The translations under genes were made by a program, and so were the position numbers. Under the pieces are notes generated by a model that saw only the letters and a program-made list of their open reading frames with translations, was not told the DNA's origin and made no database searches. Source: Magnetococcales bacterium DCbin2 (GTDB lineage: Bacteria > Pseudomonadota > Magnetococcia > Magnetococcales > UBA8363). Taken from it: a DNA stretch of 46,617 nucleotides. The stretch spans positions 1-46,617 of the forward strand of contig PEAO01000007.1 in NCBI GenBank assembly GCA_002753615.1, read 5' to 3'. Positions 15,490 to 24,726 of the stretch are shown piece after piece (positions within the stretch are counted from its first letter, which is position 1; each line of letters begins with the position of its first letter).

Positions 15490-18246
15490 TCAGGACGACC
15501 GAATATATTTTCTACGTCTTTCAAATATTTCCAGAATTTTCCAATGGACAATGGGCATTTCCAAAAGGCCAAGCCATTGCAGACTGTAAAGTTTGACATG
15601 ATCTCCAGCGACAAATCGCCACGGAGAATCAGGGACTTCAAAATAGTTATGCTCCCCAAAAAAACCACCCACTTTGATCGTCTCCATGGCGTGGCCAGCC
15701 TTGTCACAAAGAATGACATTTCCCTCCAGCACCAACCATAATGTCCCCTGCGCATGGACCGCAACATCCACCCCAGCGGGCACAGATATCAGTTCCAATC
15801 TCCGGGAAATATTTCCTAACGTCATAAATGGAATCTGTTCGCCAAACAACCAAGTTTTTCGCAGAAATCCTATATTCTCCATAAGTGTTTCCATGGGGTC
15901 CAACAGATTGTTGTTCACAAGGAACGTGCGGAACAAGTCTGTCGGGAAACGGATGATACTACAATGGGAAAATGCCCGGTACGTCCCCTCCAACACCTGT
16001 TCCCCCAATAGGTTGCCCACACTGATAAGAGAACCAAAAGAAAGATGATTATGCACATTGGAAGCAGACTCGATGTAAACAACCATGCCCGCCAGGACCA
16101 TATCCACATGATCGGTACTTTCTCCAGACCGATGAAGAATGGTACCAGAATTATATTCAATAACCGGACAATTCAAAAGCATACGGATTTGGCTTAGGCG
16201 GATATTGGGAAAGAGGGTTTGCAGGCAACTGAGCATCCGTTCATGAACGTAATCCTCTCCCCCCGCAATGAGGATATCCAACGCCCCAAAAGTTGATTCG
16301 GAACCGATTTCCATCTCTTCCATGGTCAGTTTGCGATCAATATGGGACAAAACCAAGCGATCTGAGGGATCATCACGAAAATCCGCCGCAACACCGTGAA
16401 TCTGTCCTCCTCCGATATCCAGTTTTTTCAGGTTGGCATAGCGTTTGTAATCCCCTTTGACTTTATCGATAAAAGCCGCCGGAACATCTTTAGGCCCCTC
16501 GCCCACCATGGCGTCCATCACTTGGTATGAGGATAAATCGGCCCAATGGGCATACGTCTGATAACCATGCGCATCCAAAGCACGGAACATGAACAGATTG
16601 GTTTCGGTGGGATGCGGTGAATAGAGTGGCATGACCTCCAACCCATCGCAATCGTTCCAAACATCAAAAGACAAATCGCAAATTTCAAAAAACTGACCAA
16701 ATTTCTCCTCTTCCAGAGACATCAAGGCGGCAAATTTTTTGGCAACCGATGAACGAACCAGGGCGGTGGAAAAATATTTTAAACGATGATCCGAATGGAT
16801 CAATGCGGGGAGACCGGCAAAGTGGTCATCATGCCCATGGGTGTGAAAGATCCCTTCGATTTCGCTGATATCAATCCCCAAGGCAATCAAGGTATAAAAA
16901 ATCTCCGGGGCAGCATCTACCAAGTATATGCGACCCTGAAACATGATAATGCTCCCCATACTGGGACGATTCATGTCCCACCCATCCCCCTCTCCCCGAT
17001 GGAGAATCGCAAAATATTGCTGCCGAAAACGATGATTGCCCAATGTATAAGCCGGCGGGTAAAGGTCGCTGGGAGGAAGATTCAAGTCAATATCTGCGGT
17101 GTGTCCCTGGAAGGCAAACTGGTAACGATTGAAACCAATGCGGCAAACGGTCACACCGTTGCGGATTGAAACCGGCTGTTCGTCAATCTCCAGGGTATCA
17201 AGAAGCTCTGAAGGGGGTTGCACCGAACCGTAAGCAAACTTCAACTTGACCCGCATCATCACTTCAGCGGTTTCTTCATCGATACCACAGGCCAAAATCT
17301 CCTCTTTGGAAACAAGCCCATGTTTACCCCGGTGAATATACTCCATCTGTGCCTGCACTTGGGCAGAACAACCCATGAGCATCGGTTTAACCCCCGTATT
17401 GTTAGGATGCCCCGGTAGAATCATCCCCTGACGGTACAGCATTTGCAAAACGGGAAATTCGGAAAGATTGGCAAAACCACCATTCTGTACCAATAACTCT
17501 GAAAGCAGGATCACATTGGGACCGGTTTCACAGACAACACCATCTTTCTTGACCCAATGGACCAATCCCTGGCGTTTTAAATGTTTAAACACCTCCGCCG
17601 GACAACCACACAGGATGTAAAGTCCCGCTTCGGGTATCTGCAACCAAAAGACACCAGGCATAACTTGAATGGTTAGCAGATTTCCCATGGCTTTGCGCAA
17701 GGCCAACTTGGTCTGTTCCAGGGCATCAACCTTTTCCGACAGTTCCTTTTCCGTTTTGCCAAGCGTGTCTATTTTTTCCTGAAGTTGCAGCGTCTTTTTC
17801 TTCAGTTCCAATGTCCGCTGCTGAACCATCTCCTCCAAATGCCCCTGGTATCGTTTCAGTTCCAGGTGGTGTTTCACCCGAAGTTCAACGATGTGCGGTG
17901 TTACCGGTTTCACCAGATAATCGTCGGCACCCAGCTCAAAACCTTCCGTTTTATCCCTGCTTTCTCCCTTGGCGGAGATGAAAAGAATGGGAATGGCTCG
18001 CGTTTGCGCATCCGCTTTCAACCGCCGACACACCTCAAACCCATCCATTTCCGGCATCATGATATCCAGGAGGATCAGATCGGGCAGTGGTTCCATACGC
18101 GCCAAGCGCAGTGCCTGCTTGCCGTTGAGCGCAATCCTGCGATGATAGCCAGACAGGGTTTCTACGAGTACGTCGATATTGGCACGATCATCATCGACGA
18201 TGAGTACCGTCTCCATCGACTTGCCGTCAATAATCTTTTCCTTCAT
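15490..18246 (-). CDS. REC / metallo-beta-lactamase-fold / tandem cNMP-binding signalling protein
   Basis: A 918-residue multidomain protein. Residues ~12-128 are a receiver (LILLDIMMPEMDG). Residues ~130-190 are a charged coiled coil. Residues ~195-345 are a conserved region with LYILCGCPAE and FPVLQMLYRQGMILPGHP. From ~345 to ~690 lies a metallo-beta-lactamase fold with the metal motif HTHGHDDHFAG near residue 466 and IGGGQIHG later. Residues ~700-810 and ~820-910 look like two cyclic-nucleotide-binding beta-barrels (SFGSLISVGNLLGEQ; VGGFFGEHNYFE). A diiron O2- or NO-sensing role, as in ODP/FprA-like domains, is possible but unproven. Start ATG 18246 has GGAGGA upstream; ATG 18216 is an alternative. 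It splits a run of sugar genes and may tune them. Confidence 0.82.
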   Translation of the reverse strand: MKEKIIDGKSMETVLIVDDDRANIDVLVETLSGYHRRIALNGKQALRLARMEPLPDLILLDIMMPEMDGFEVCRRLKADAQTRAIPILFISAKGESRDKTEGFELGADDYLVKPVTPHIVELRVKHHLELKRYQGHLEEMVQQRTLELKKKTLQLQEKIDTLGKTEKELSEKVDALEQTKLALRKAMGNLLTIQVMPGVFWLQIPEAGLYILCGCPAEVFKHLKRQGLVHWVKKDGVVCETGPNVILLSELLVQNGGFANLSEFPVLQMLYRQGMILPGHPNNTGVKPMLMGCSAQVQAQMEYIHRGKHGLVSKEEILACGIDEETAEVMMRVKLKFAYGSVQPPSELLDTLEIDEQPVSIRNGVTVCRIGFNRYQFAFQGHTADIDLNLPPSDLYPPAYTLGNHRFRQQYFAILHRGEGDGWDMNRPSMGSIIMFQGRIYLVDAAPEIFYTLIALGIDISEIEGIFHTHGHDDHFAGLPALIHSDHRLKYFSTALVRSSVAKKFAALMSLEEEKFGQFFEICDLSFDVWNDCDGLEVMPLYSPHPTETNLFMFRALDAHGYQTYAHWADLSSYQVMDAMVGEGPKDVPAAFIDKVKGDYKRYANLKKLDIGGGQIHGVAADFRDDPSDRLVLSHIDRKLTMEEMEIGSESTFGALDILIAGGEDYVHERMLSCLQTLFPNIRLSQIRMLLNCPVIEYNSGTILHRSGESTDHVDMVLAGMVVYIESASNVHNHLSFGSLISVGNLLGEQVLEGTYRAFSHCSIIRFPTDLFRTFLVNNNLLDPMETLMENIGFLRKTWLFGEQIPFMTLGNISRRLELISVPAGVDVAVHAQGTLWLVLEGNVILCDKAGHAMETIKVGGFFGEHNYFEVPDSPWRFVAGDHVKLYSLQWLGLLEMPIVHWKILEIFERRRKYIRSS

Positions 18247-18287
18247 GGGGCTGGCGATTCCTCCACCTGATGGTTATTCTTGATGGA

Positions 18288-19280
18288 TCAACGAACGGAG
18301 GGGTTCAGCAGACCATAGACCTGACCATAACCATAGCCAAAATGCTGAATGACGAAGATGGCAGCCACCCTTGCCCAACGGTCCAGACGTTTGCGCTTAG
18401 CACAAAGTATGCCAGAATATATAACAATACACGGGAAATAGAGCAGAGGAAGCCAAAAAAATGGCCACCACGGGGCCAGAACCATGCTGGCAAAACCCAA
18501 CACGAACAGTGGCGGCAACAGGTAGATCCAGGACCACATGCCCCGATGGCGTTTCAACAAACGGGCACGCCCGCGACCGTACCGAAACATGTTTCGATAC
18601 CAAGTGGTCAAGGTTGGCCGAAAATGATGTCGGACGGCAAGATTGGGAATGAAGATCAATCTCTCCCCTTTCAGACGCAAACGGTAATTGAGGTCGGCAT
18701 CCTCCGCATCACTCTGAAGGGTGATGTCAAACCCTCCAACCTCTAAAACACGTTTTTTGTCGTAGAGTACGTTGAGGGTTGGCAAACTTACCACCTCCCG
18801 TTCATGGTCCCAAGCTCGCCCCTGGGGGCTGTTGAAACTCCCCACGAACGAGTCCAACGCAATGGCAATGGCTTCCTCCAAGGGGTGATCCCCGTCGGGT
18901 GGAATATTCCCCCCCCCCACAGCGACCACTTGGGAATCGTTCCGCGTATGATGGACAAACCTTTCCGCAAGGCGTTGCAACCACCCCTCTGGAGCTTGGC
19001 AGTCGGCGTCGATAAAGGCAACATAAGGGTTACGAGCTGCCCAAAGACCCGTGTTACGGCCAATGGCCGCACCACGCCTGGGTTCGATTTCCACCCGCAC
19101 ATGCGGCCAGCGTCGTTGAAACGAGGCAACCTCCTCCAAAGTACCGTCTTGCGACCCTCCATCGACGACAATGATCTCGACCTGTTCAACAGGATAATCC
19201 TGACAGGTCAGAGAGTGGAGACAGGCACCGATGTTGGCCGCCTCATTGAGGCAGATAATAACGACCGAGATTGGAATCAT
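18288..19280 (-). CDS. Membrane-anchored GT2 glycosyltransferase
   Basis: A 330-residue protein. The GT-A domain covers ~1-240 with SVVIICLNEAANIG, IIVVDGGSQDGT, the donor loop RRGAAIGRNTG, FIDADCQAPEGW (DxD) and DAEDADLNYRLRLKG, an ED-type catalytic region. The C-terminal ~90 residues contain two or three hydrophobic helices (LPPLFVLGFASMVLAPWW onward), so the active site would face the cytoplasm at the inner membrane. ATG overlaps the stop of the radical SAM gene as ATGA. It probably extends a lipid-linked glycan. Confidence 0.85.
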   Translation of the reverse strand: MIPISVVIICLNEAANIGACLHSLTCQDYPVEQVEIIVVDGGSQDGTLEEVASFQRRWPHVRVEIEPRRGAAIGRNTGLWAARNPYVAFIDADCQAPEGWLQRLAERFVHHTRNDSQVVAVGGGNIPPDGDHPLEEAIAIALDSFVGSFNSPQGRAWDHEREVVSLPTLNVLYDKKRVLEVGGFDITLQSDAEDADLNYRLRLKGERLIFIPNLAVRHHFRPTLTTWYRNMFRYGRGRARLLKRHRGMWSWIYLLPPLFVLGFASMVLAPWWPFFWLPLLYFPCIVIYSGILCAKRKRLDRWARVAAIFVIQHFGYGYGQVYGLLNPSVR

Positions 19281-20740
19281 GGGTTTGACCGGGATAACTG
19301 ACCGCTGAAAAATTTAGAAAAGAAAACCTTGGCTGACATCAGTGTACGATACCCTTCCATGGGGTTGCGGAGTCCCTGGAGCAGCTTTTTCAGGATATAT
19401 TTGGGACGTAGATGATATTTTTTCAGATAATAATCGCACAGTGCCACCATCTGATCGGCGGAAAGCTCCGGCGTATCCAAAACGCAATTGTGCAAACCAT
19501 CTTCCGTGAGCCATTGATCATAGGATGCCACACGCAGATACCCCTTATCCTTAGCCCAATCATACGCTTCCGTCCCCGGATAGACATAAAGCGGATAAAA
19601 TTGCATACTGTCACAATTGGCCTCGACGGAAAATTGATAACTCTCCGCCAGAGTGGCACTCGTATCCCCAGGATTGCCGACCATCATGCAACCATGCACC
19701 ATGATCCCCGCCGTCTGCACATCCTTGACAAAACGCCGATAATTTTCCAGCTTGACCCCTTTGTTCATATTGTCCAATATTTTCTGGCTACCGCTTTCAA
19801 ATCCCACAGTCACCAAGCGGCAACCCGCCTGCTTCATCAACTGCAACAACTCCGGTTTCACGTCTCCGCGGACGTTGCAATACCACTTGATTTTGATATT
19901 CCGTTCCAGAATCAACGTACAGATTGCCCTGACATGGCTGTAATTTGCCGTAAAACAGTCGTCCTCAATACCGATTTCGCGTACCTGGGGAAGATTTTGG
20001 GTGATATAAGCCATTTCGGCAACAACATTTTCCGGTGATCGGGTCCGAAATCGCCGCGAGTGAAATACCTGGGGATATACACAAAAGAAACAATGGTATG
20101 GACACCCCCGCCCGGTAATGATCTGTACCAAAGGATAGTTTGCCGCAGCAAAGAAATAATCCCGGATGTCAAGATGCCGGGCATAGACCTCAGAAACAAA
20201 AGGGAGGGCATCCAAATTCTCGATAAGCCCCCTTTTTGGGGTCAACAAAGTTGTATCTCCATGGTGGAGGCATAACCCCGCAACCTCCCGGACTGGTTTT
20301 TTTTCGTCCAGTGCCCGGGCCAGATCGACAATGGTCTGGTCGTACTCCCCCAAGGCGACGGCATCCACCCCCTCAGCAATCCCCAACGTTTCCTCAGGAG
20401 TCGCCGAGGGATGGGTACCAACAACCATGACAAAGCTTCCGGGAAACCTAGCTTTGATGGCCGCAGCAGCCGCCACATCACTATAAATGCTGGGAGTGCT
20501 GGTATCGACCACAGCCAGATCAGGGATCCAGGATCCTAATCGTTCCCAGACATCCGGCAGGGAAAGCCCCTGGGCCGGACCATCCACAAGCCGCACGTCA
20601 AACCCCTCCTGGTGGGCATATCCGGCGGCATAGGCCAGCCAAATGGGAAAATAGAAAGTGCCACCTTTGGTAACCGCCGGGCTGCGCGATGTCCGTGAAA
20701 ACCGGCCTTTGAAGGGTGGATTGAAAAATAAAATCTTCAT
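19277..20740 (-). CDS. B12-binding-domain radical SAM protein (second)
   Basis: About 487 residues. Residues ~1-140 are a cobalamin-binding-like domain (MKILFFNPPFKG, VMVVGTHPSATPEE, ALGEYD). Residues ~200-400 are a radical SAM domain with Cys213-x3-Cys217-x2-Cys220 (GCPYHCFFC), EIGIEDDCF and VTVGFESGSQKIL. The architecture matches the gene at 182-1702, but the two sequences differ enough to suggest different substrates. ATG 20740 gives the canonical family start; a TTG at 20770 would overlap the HddA stop (TTGA) and is the alternative. It lies between heptose-activation genes and a membrane GT2, so a heptose-containing lipid-linked glycan is a candidate substrate (inference). Confidence 0.84.
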   Translation of the reverse strand: MKILFFNPPFKGRFSRTSRSPAVTKGGTFYFPIWLAYAAGYAHQEGFDVRLVDGPAQGLSLPDVWERLGSWIPDLAVVDTSTPSIYSDVAAAAAIKARFPGSFVMVVGTHPSATPEETLGIAEGVDAVALGEYDQTIVDLARALDEKKPVREVAGLCLHHGDTTLLTPKRGLIENLDALPFVSEVYARHLDIRDYFFAAANYPLVQIITGRGCPYHCFFCVYPQVFHSRRFRTRSPENVVAEMAYITQNLPQVREIGIEDDCFTANYSHVRAICTLILERNIKIKWYCNVRGDVKPELLQLMKQAGCRLVTVGFESGSQKILDNMNKGVKLENYRRFVKDVQTAGIMVHGCMMVGNPGDTSATLAESYQFSVEANCDSMQFYPLYVYPGTEAYDWAKDKGYLRVASYDQWLTEDGLHNCVLDTPELSADQMVALCDYYLKKYHLRPKYILKKLLQGLRNPMEGYRTLMSAKVFFSKFFSGQLSRSNP

Positions 20741-20766
20741 ATTTTGCCAAACATCCCAAGATTGGT

Positions 20767-21735
20767 TCAAGATCGGGAAATCACCTGCGTCCCCAAGGTA
20801 TCCAGGATAAACGGTAACCGTTTCTTACCCAGCATGGCCGCCAGTTTGGGATGATTGGAACTATGCAGCAACAAAAAACCCTGGCTTCCCGCCCCAAGAA
20901 GTTTGCCACTGCTGGCCCCCAGGGCCACGGCACGGTCGAGAAGTGCTTCAATTTCGGGGTTGCAGATTCCCGATGCCAAACGTATCTTTTGCTGCCACCC
21001 TTCCCTGAGGACGGTATCCAGAAAGTCTATATTACCCTCTCGCAAAGCCTCATCAAGTTGATGCGCCATGGTAACCAGACGATCCTGGGCTTCCAGGTTT
21101 TTCTCCCGAACCAGATTGGCTTTCTGTTCACCAAGAATCTCCCGGGCCAAGCGGCTGCCCCCCGTATAGTAGAGTGCCAACCGCGATTCCATCAGTGCCC
21201 GGAGGCTGGGATCCAGGAAAATGGGGGAAACCTTGACCGATCCGTCGCCATAAAAACAAATGGTATTGAGTCCACCAAAGGCGGCGGCATATTGATCCTG
21301 TTTGCCGATGGGATCCTTCAGGACATCGATTTCAATTTCACAAGCCTCCTCGGCCAACCGTTCTTTGGAGACCAAGATTCCCTTGAAGGCATACAGGGCG
21401 TGCAAAAGTCCCACAGTGAATGAACTGGAAGATCCCAGCCCGGTACCAGCGGGGACATCGGCAAAGGAGGTGATTTCCACCCCCTGGTTCAGGGGAATCC
21501 GACGGAGGCATTCCCTGACCACGGGATGACGGATTTCATCAATGGAATCAACATCTTCCGTTTGCGAATATTTGACCCGAATCTTGTCGTAAAAATAGGG
21601 ATGGACAACGACATACATGTAATGGGCGATGGCGGCACTGACCACGGCACCATGCCCTTGGCGCACATAATATTCCCGGATATCACTACCGCCACCGACA
21701 AAACTGGCACGAAACGGGGTACGGGTTACAACCAT
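20767..21735 (-). CDS. hddA: D-glycero-D-manno-heptose 7-phosphate kinase-like GHMP kinase
   Basis: About 322 residues of the GHMP kinase superfamily. TRTPFRASFVGGGSD opens the protein, as in HddA. The phosphate-binding loop is PAGTGLGSSSSF, and LLGAGSQGFLLL is the C-terminal GHMP motif 3. HddA phosphorylates C1 of D-glycero-alpha-D-manno-heptose 7-phosphate on the way to GDP-heptose for S-layer glycans or O-antigen. ATG 21735 follows the stop of the HddC-GmhB fusion by seven bases. The neighbour supplies the other two steps, which strengthens the call. The remaining step, GmhA isomerase, is not in this window. Confidence 0.83.
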   Translation of the reverse strand: MVVTRTPFRASFVGGGSDIREYYVRQGHGAVVSAAIAHYMYVVVHPYFYDKIRVKYSQTEDVDSIDEIRHPVVRECLRRIPLNQGVEITSFADVPAGTGLGSSSSFTVGLLHALYAFKGILVSKERLAEEACEIEIDVLKDPIGKQDQYAAAFGGLNTICFYGDGSVKVSPIFLDPSLRALMESRLALYYTGGSRLAREILGEQKANLVREKNLEAQDRLVTMAHQLDEALREGNIDFLDTVLREGWQQKIRLASGICNPEIEALLDRAVALGASSGKLLGAGSQGFLLLHSSNHPKLAAMLGKKRLPFILDTLGTQVISRS

Positions 21736-21742
21736 GGCCGAA

Positions 21743-23080
21743 TTATAGTCCCATCCGTTCTTGAATCCGCCGCAACGCATACGTCACCGCCGTTTCCAGA
21801 TTGGAACACGTCCGATCCGGTTCAAGCGCGCAACGTCCGTCTCGCCCCCCCTCGCCGGTTTCCACAAGGAGTGACTTCATGCCGGCATTGCGTCCGGTCA
21901 TGATATCGACGCTGCTATCGCCAATGAACCAAGACGACTCCAGGTCGATGTTATATCGATTCGCAAGATCTTCTATCATATCCGAACCGGGTTTCCGGCA
22001 GGTGCAACGTATTTTATAGATTGGATTTTCACCAGCAAAGCCGCCATCGGGATGGTGGGGACAAAAGCGGATATCGTCAAGAAAAGCACCCCCTTCTCCC
22101 AAAAGTGTTTCAATTTTGTCATGCGCACGATAAATATCTTCGAGGGTACAAAGATTTCGTGCCACGACCGGTTGATTGGTCACCAGGAAGCAGGCGATAC
22201 CAGCACGATTGATGGTGCGGATCGCCGAAACGGACCAGGGATAGAGTTGTATGTGTTCAAGGGTGTGGGCCAAAGGGACATACTCGATGAGTGTTCCATC
22301 CCGATCCAGGAAAATGGCGGGTTGGGCCGGAGCGCACCAGGAACGTGCCTGGACCTGACCGTTGGACCAAGCCACGCGAACCTCTTCAAGCCGTGGGGGA
22401 GTTCCCATATCTTTAAGGTATTCTCCGGTGCGGTAGGCAAACAATGGTTCCCCGGCCTGAAGCATCGTGGGGAGAAGATCGCCCACCAAATCGACCATTC
22501 CCGTTTCCGGTAAATACTGAAAAACTGCCCGGTTCAATATGTGGACCCCGGCATTGACAAGATTGTTAAAGTAGCGCGGACGGGGATTTTTTTTGCACAG
22601 CAGATCGGTAATGGCACCATCCTCTCGCGCAACCACAATGTCACTGTCGTGCGGATGATTGTTGGGGTGGACGACCAGCGTAGCACGGCTGTGATTGCGG
22701 AGGTGAAAATCCACAAGACGTGCCAAGTCCATGGCCTGGAATACATCCGCGTAGATAACCAGAAAGTCTTCCGACACCCAATCCCGCAACGGCCTGAGGC
22801 ATCCAGCGGAACCTTGGGGGCTGTTTTCCCGCACATGGGTCACAGAGACCCCCATCTGGCGTCCATCGCCGAGCCGTTCCTCAATGACATGCCCCAAGTG
22901 GCCGGTTGCCAGCAAGATCTCGTTCAATCCAAATGTCCGCAATTGAAGGATGAGATGTTCCAGAATCGAACGCTCCCCCACGGTAACCAGCGGTTTTGGG
23001 ATATCCACAGTGAGATCGCCCAAACGGGTACCCCGACCTCCGGCGACGATAACGGTTTTTATTTTACGAATATTTGTCAT
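21743..23080 (-). CDS. hddC-gmhB: Fused heptose-1-phosphate nucleotidyltransferase / heptose-bisphosphate phosphatase
   Basis: About 445 residues in two parts. Residues ~1-235 are a nucleotidyltransferase with VIVAGGRGTRLGDLT and DIPKPLV, like D-glycero-alpha-D-manno-heptose-1-phosphate guanylyltransferase. Residues ~250-420 are a HAD phosphatase of the GmhB/HisB type with FLDRDGTLIEY, LVTNQP, a Cys/His zinc-binding loop (CPHHPDG...CTCRKP) and FIGDSSVDI. Together with HddA it would convert heptose 7-phosphate to GDP-D-glycero-alpha-D-manno-heptose in the cytoplasm. In well-studied bacteria these two activities are separate genes. The start is uncertain: ATG 23080 lies just before the first domain but has no clear Shine-Dalgarno; the frame is open to 23179. 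Confidence 0.83.
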   Translation of the reverse strand: MTNIRKIKTVIVAGGRGTRLGDLTVDIPKPLVTVGERSILEHLILQLRTFGLNEILLATGHLGHVIEERLGDGRQMGVSVTHVRENSPQGSAGCLRPLRDWVSEDFLVIYADVFQAMDLARLVDFHLRNHSRATLVVHPNNHPHDSDIVVAREDGAITDLLCKKNPRPRYFNNLVNAGVHILNRAVFQYLPETGMVDLVGDLLPTMLQAGEPLFAYRTGEYLKDMGTPPRLEEVRVAWSNGQVQARSWCAPAQPAIFLDRDGTLIEYVPLAHTLEHIQLYPWSVSAIRTINRAGIACFLVTNQPVVARNLCTLEDIYRAHDKIETLLGEGGAFLDDIRFCPHHPDGGFAGENPIYKIRCTCRKPGSDMIEDLANRYNIDLESSWFIGDSSVDIMTGRNAGMKSLLVETGEGGRDGRCALEPDRTCSNLETAVTYALRRIQERMGL

Positions 23081-23232
23081 ACCGAAAGGCTGGTACACCC
23101 TCATCAGTCGGCGTTGATACGATGGCGACCAAGACCGTAATTCAAACCCAAACTTCCAAACTGCAAGGGGGTTCATCATATCATTGGGATAAAGAAAATC
23201 AATTCAAAAACGTTTTGGCCAGTGGTTAGGAA

Positions 23233-24396
23233 TCAACATCCGGGTTCCATTTTCAAGAAAATTTTCAGGAGTGTTCCAATCTGTCGGGCACACTCGGTGA
23301 CCAGGGAAGGACCGATCAGGGGAATTTCTTCGGGGGTCAAGGGACGGGGGCTGGCGGCAAACCAAGCGTCGATCCCACATTGTTGTATGTTTTCAATCCC
23401 AGGACCGACGATACCGCAAATAGCGATAACCGGTATATCTAAAGATTTGGCAACTTGAGCCACTTGGCCAGGGGCTTTGCCCACCAGGGATTGGCCGTCC
23501 AGACGCCCTTCACCGGTAATGACCAGATCGGCCCCCAGCAATCGCTGTTGCAGTTGGATGGTCTGTGCCACCAACGCTGCTCCAGACTGAAGCCGCCCAC
23601 CCAGGAAGGCGACTACACCCCCTCCCAGTCCACCCGCAGCCCCAGATCCAGGGAGATTCCACACCGCAAGCCCCAATTGTTTGTCGATGAGCTGGGCCAA
23701 ATGGTGCAACCCCAGGTCTAATTGTTCAATCATCTCTGGGGTTGCCCCTTTCTGGGGTCCAAAAACTTGCGCTGCCCCCTGAGGACCACATAAGCCGGTG
23801 GAAACATCACAGGCAGCGATCCATTCCACTTGAGAGATCCTTGGGTCCACATGGGTCAAGTCCATAGCCGCCAGTTCCACAAGTCCCCCGCCACCCAGGG
23901 CAATCTCATGACCATGCCGATCCAAAAACTTGGCTCCCAACCCGCGTGCCATGCCTGTCCCCCCATCGGTGGAAGCACTACCGCCCAAACCCAAGATAAT
24001 TTTTTCAACCCCCAAATTCAGGGCAGCCCGAATCATCTCCCCCGTCCCCAAGGTATTGGCTCCCATGGGATCGTAATACCCTGGGGGAAGCAGGGCGATA
24101 CCACTGGCGGAGGCCATTTCCATAATGGCAGTGCGTCCCTCCGCCACCAATCCGAAAACGGCATCCACCATCATCCCCGGTACAGGGCCGGAAACGGTCA
24201 CTGTGCGAAGCTCTCCCCCCATAGCGGCCACCATCGCCGCAACGGTCCCTTCACCACCATCGGCCATGGGAATCAGACGGGGCGTCAATTCGGGAAACCC
24301 TTGTTGTAACCCAAATTCAATGGCCTGGGCCGCTTCCAGGGAAGACATGCATCCCTTAAAACCGTCGGGAGCAATGACAATGACCGGGGGCAACAT
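23233..24396 (-). CDS. Glycerate kinase (type I, GarK/GlxK family)
   Basis: About 387 residues. Conserved blocks are VIAPDGFKGCMSS at the N terminus, PMADGGEGT, LGLGGSASTDGGTGMARGLG, GLCGPQGAA and DLVITGEGRLDGQSLVGK, all hallmarks of glycerate kinase (glxK/garK). The enzyme phosphorylates D-glycerate with ATP, giving 2-phosphoglycerate in the GarK/GlxK class. Start is ATG 24396 or GTG 24405; neither has a strong ribosome-binding site. It is 152 bases upstream of the heptose genes, so co-transcription is possible but not certain. A metabolic housekeeping role is most likely; no other glycerate-pathway gene is present. Confidence 0.9.
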   Translation of the reverse strand: MLPPVIVIAPDGFKGCMSSLEAAQAIEFGLQQGFPELTPRLIPMADGGEGTVAAMVAAMGGELRTVTVSGPVPGMMVDAVFGLVAEGRTAIMEMASASGIALLPPGYYDPMGANTLGTGEMIRAALNLGVEKIILGLGGSASTDGGTGMARGLGAKFLDRHGHEIALGGGGLVELAAMDLTHVDPRISQVEWIAACDVSTGLCGPQGAAQVFGPQKGATPEMIEQLDLGLHHLAQLIDKQLGLAVWNLPGSGAAGGLGGGVVAFLGGRLQSGAALVAQTIQLQQRLLGADLVITGEGRLDGQSLVGKAPGQVAQVAKSLDIPVIAICGIVGPGIENIQQCGIDAWFAASPRPLTPEEIPLIGPSLVTECARQIGTLLKIFLKMEPGC

Positions 24397-24460
24397 GGCT
24401 GGCACTCACAAAGGGGGCAGATCGCTGGGCAGAGGAAGCGTTGTAACGTTTTCCTGTTCC

Positions 24461-24499
24461 AAAAACAAAAAAGGGGCCAACCCGTTAAGGTAACCCCTT
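24461..24499 (-). terminator. Rho-independent terminator after tRNA-Leu
   Basis: On the minus strand AAGGGG and CCCCTT form a stem, with ACC/GGT pairing possible inside, followed directly by TTTTTTGTTTTT (24461-24472 in plus coordinates). It starts 34 bases after the tRNA-Leu 3' end and separates the tRNA from glycerate kinase. Confidence 0.7.
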
Positions 24500-24532
24500 G
24501 ATAATCCATCGAGATCTCGTAAGATCCTAAAT

Positions 24533-24619
24533 TGGTGCCGGGAGAGGGAATCGAACCCACACGGGGTTACCCCCGCCAGATTTTGAGTCTGGTGCGTCTA
24601 CCAGTTCCGCCATCCCGGC
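24533..24619 (-). tRNA. tRNA-Leu(CAA)
   Basis: The reverse complement gives a class II tRNA of 87 bases. The acceptor GCCGGGA pairs with TCCCGGC, the anticodon stem is CCAGA/TCTGG around CTCAAAA (anticodon CAA), the long variable arm is CGGGGGTAACCCCGT, and the T arm contains GGTTCGATTCC. CCA is encoded at 24533-24535. It reads TTG codons. Confidence 0.97.
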
Positions 24620-24726
24620 GAACCTAAGTAAGGCTAACAAAATACCACCGATAGGTCAATACACTTTGGCAATAAAAATTCAATTTAAACCCAAGTCGGT
24701 TCAAGATGCGACCATACACCATCGCG

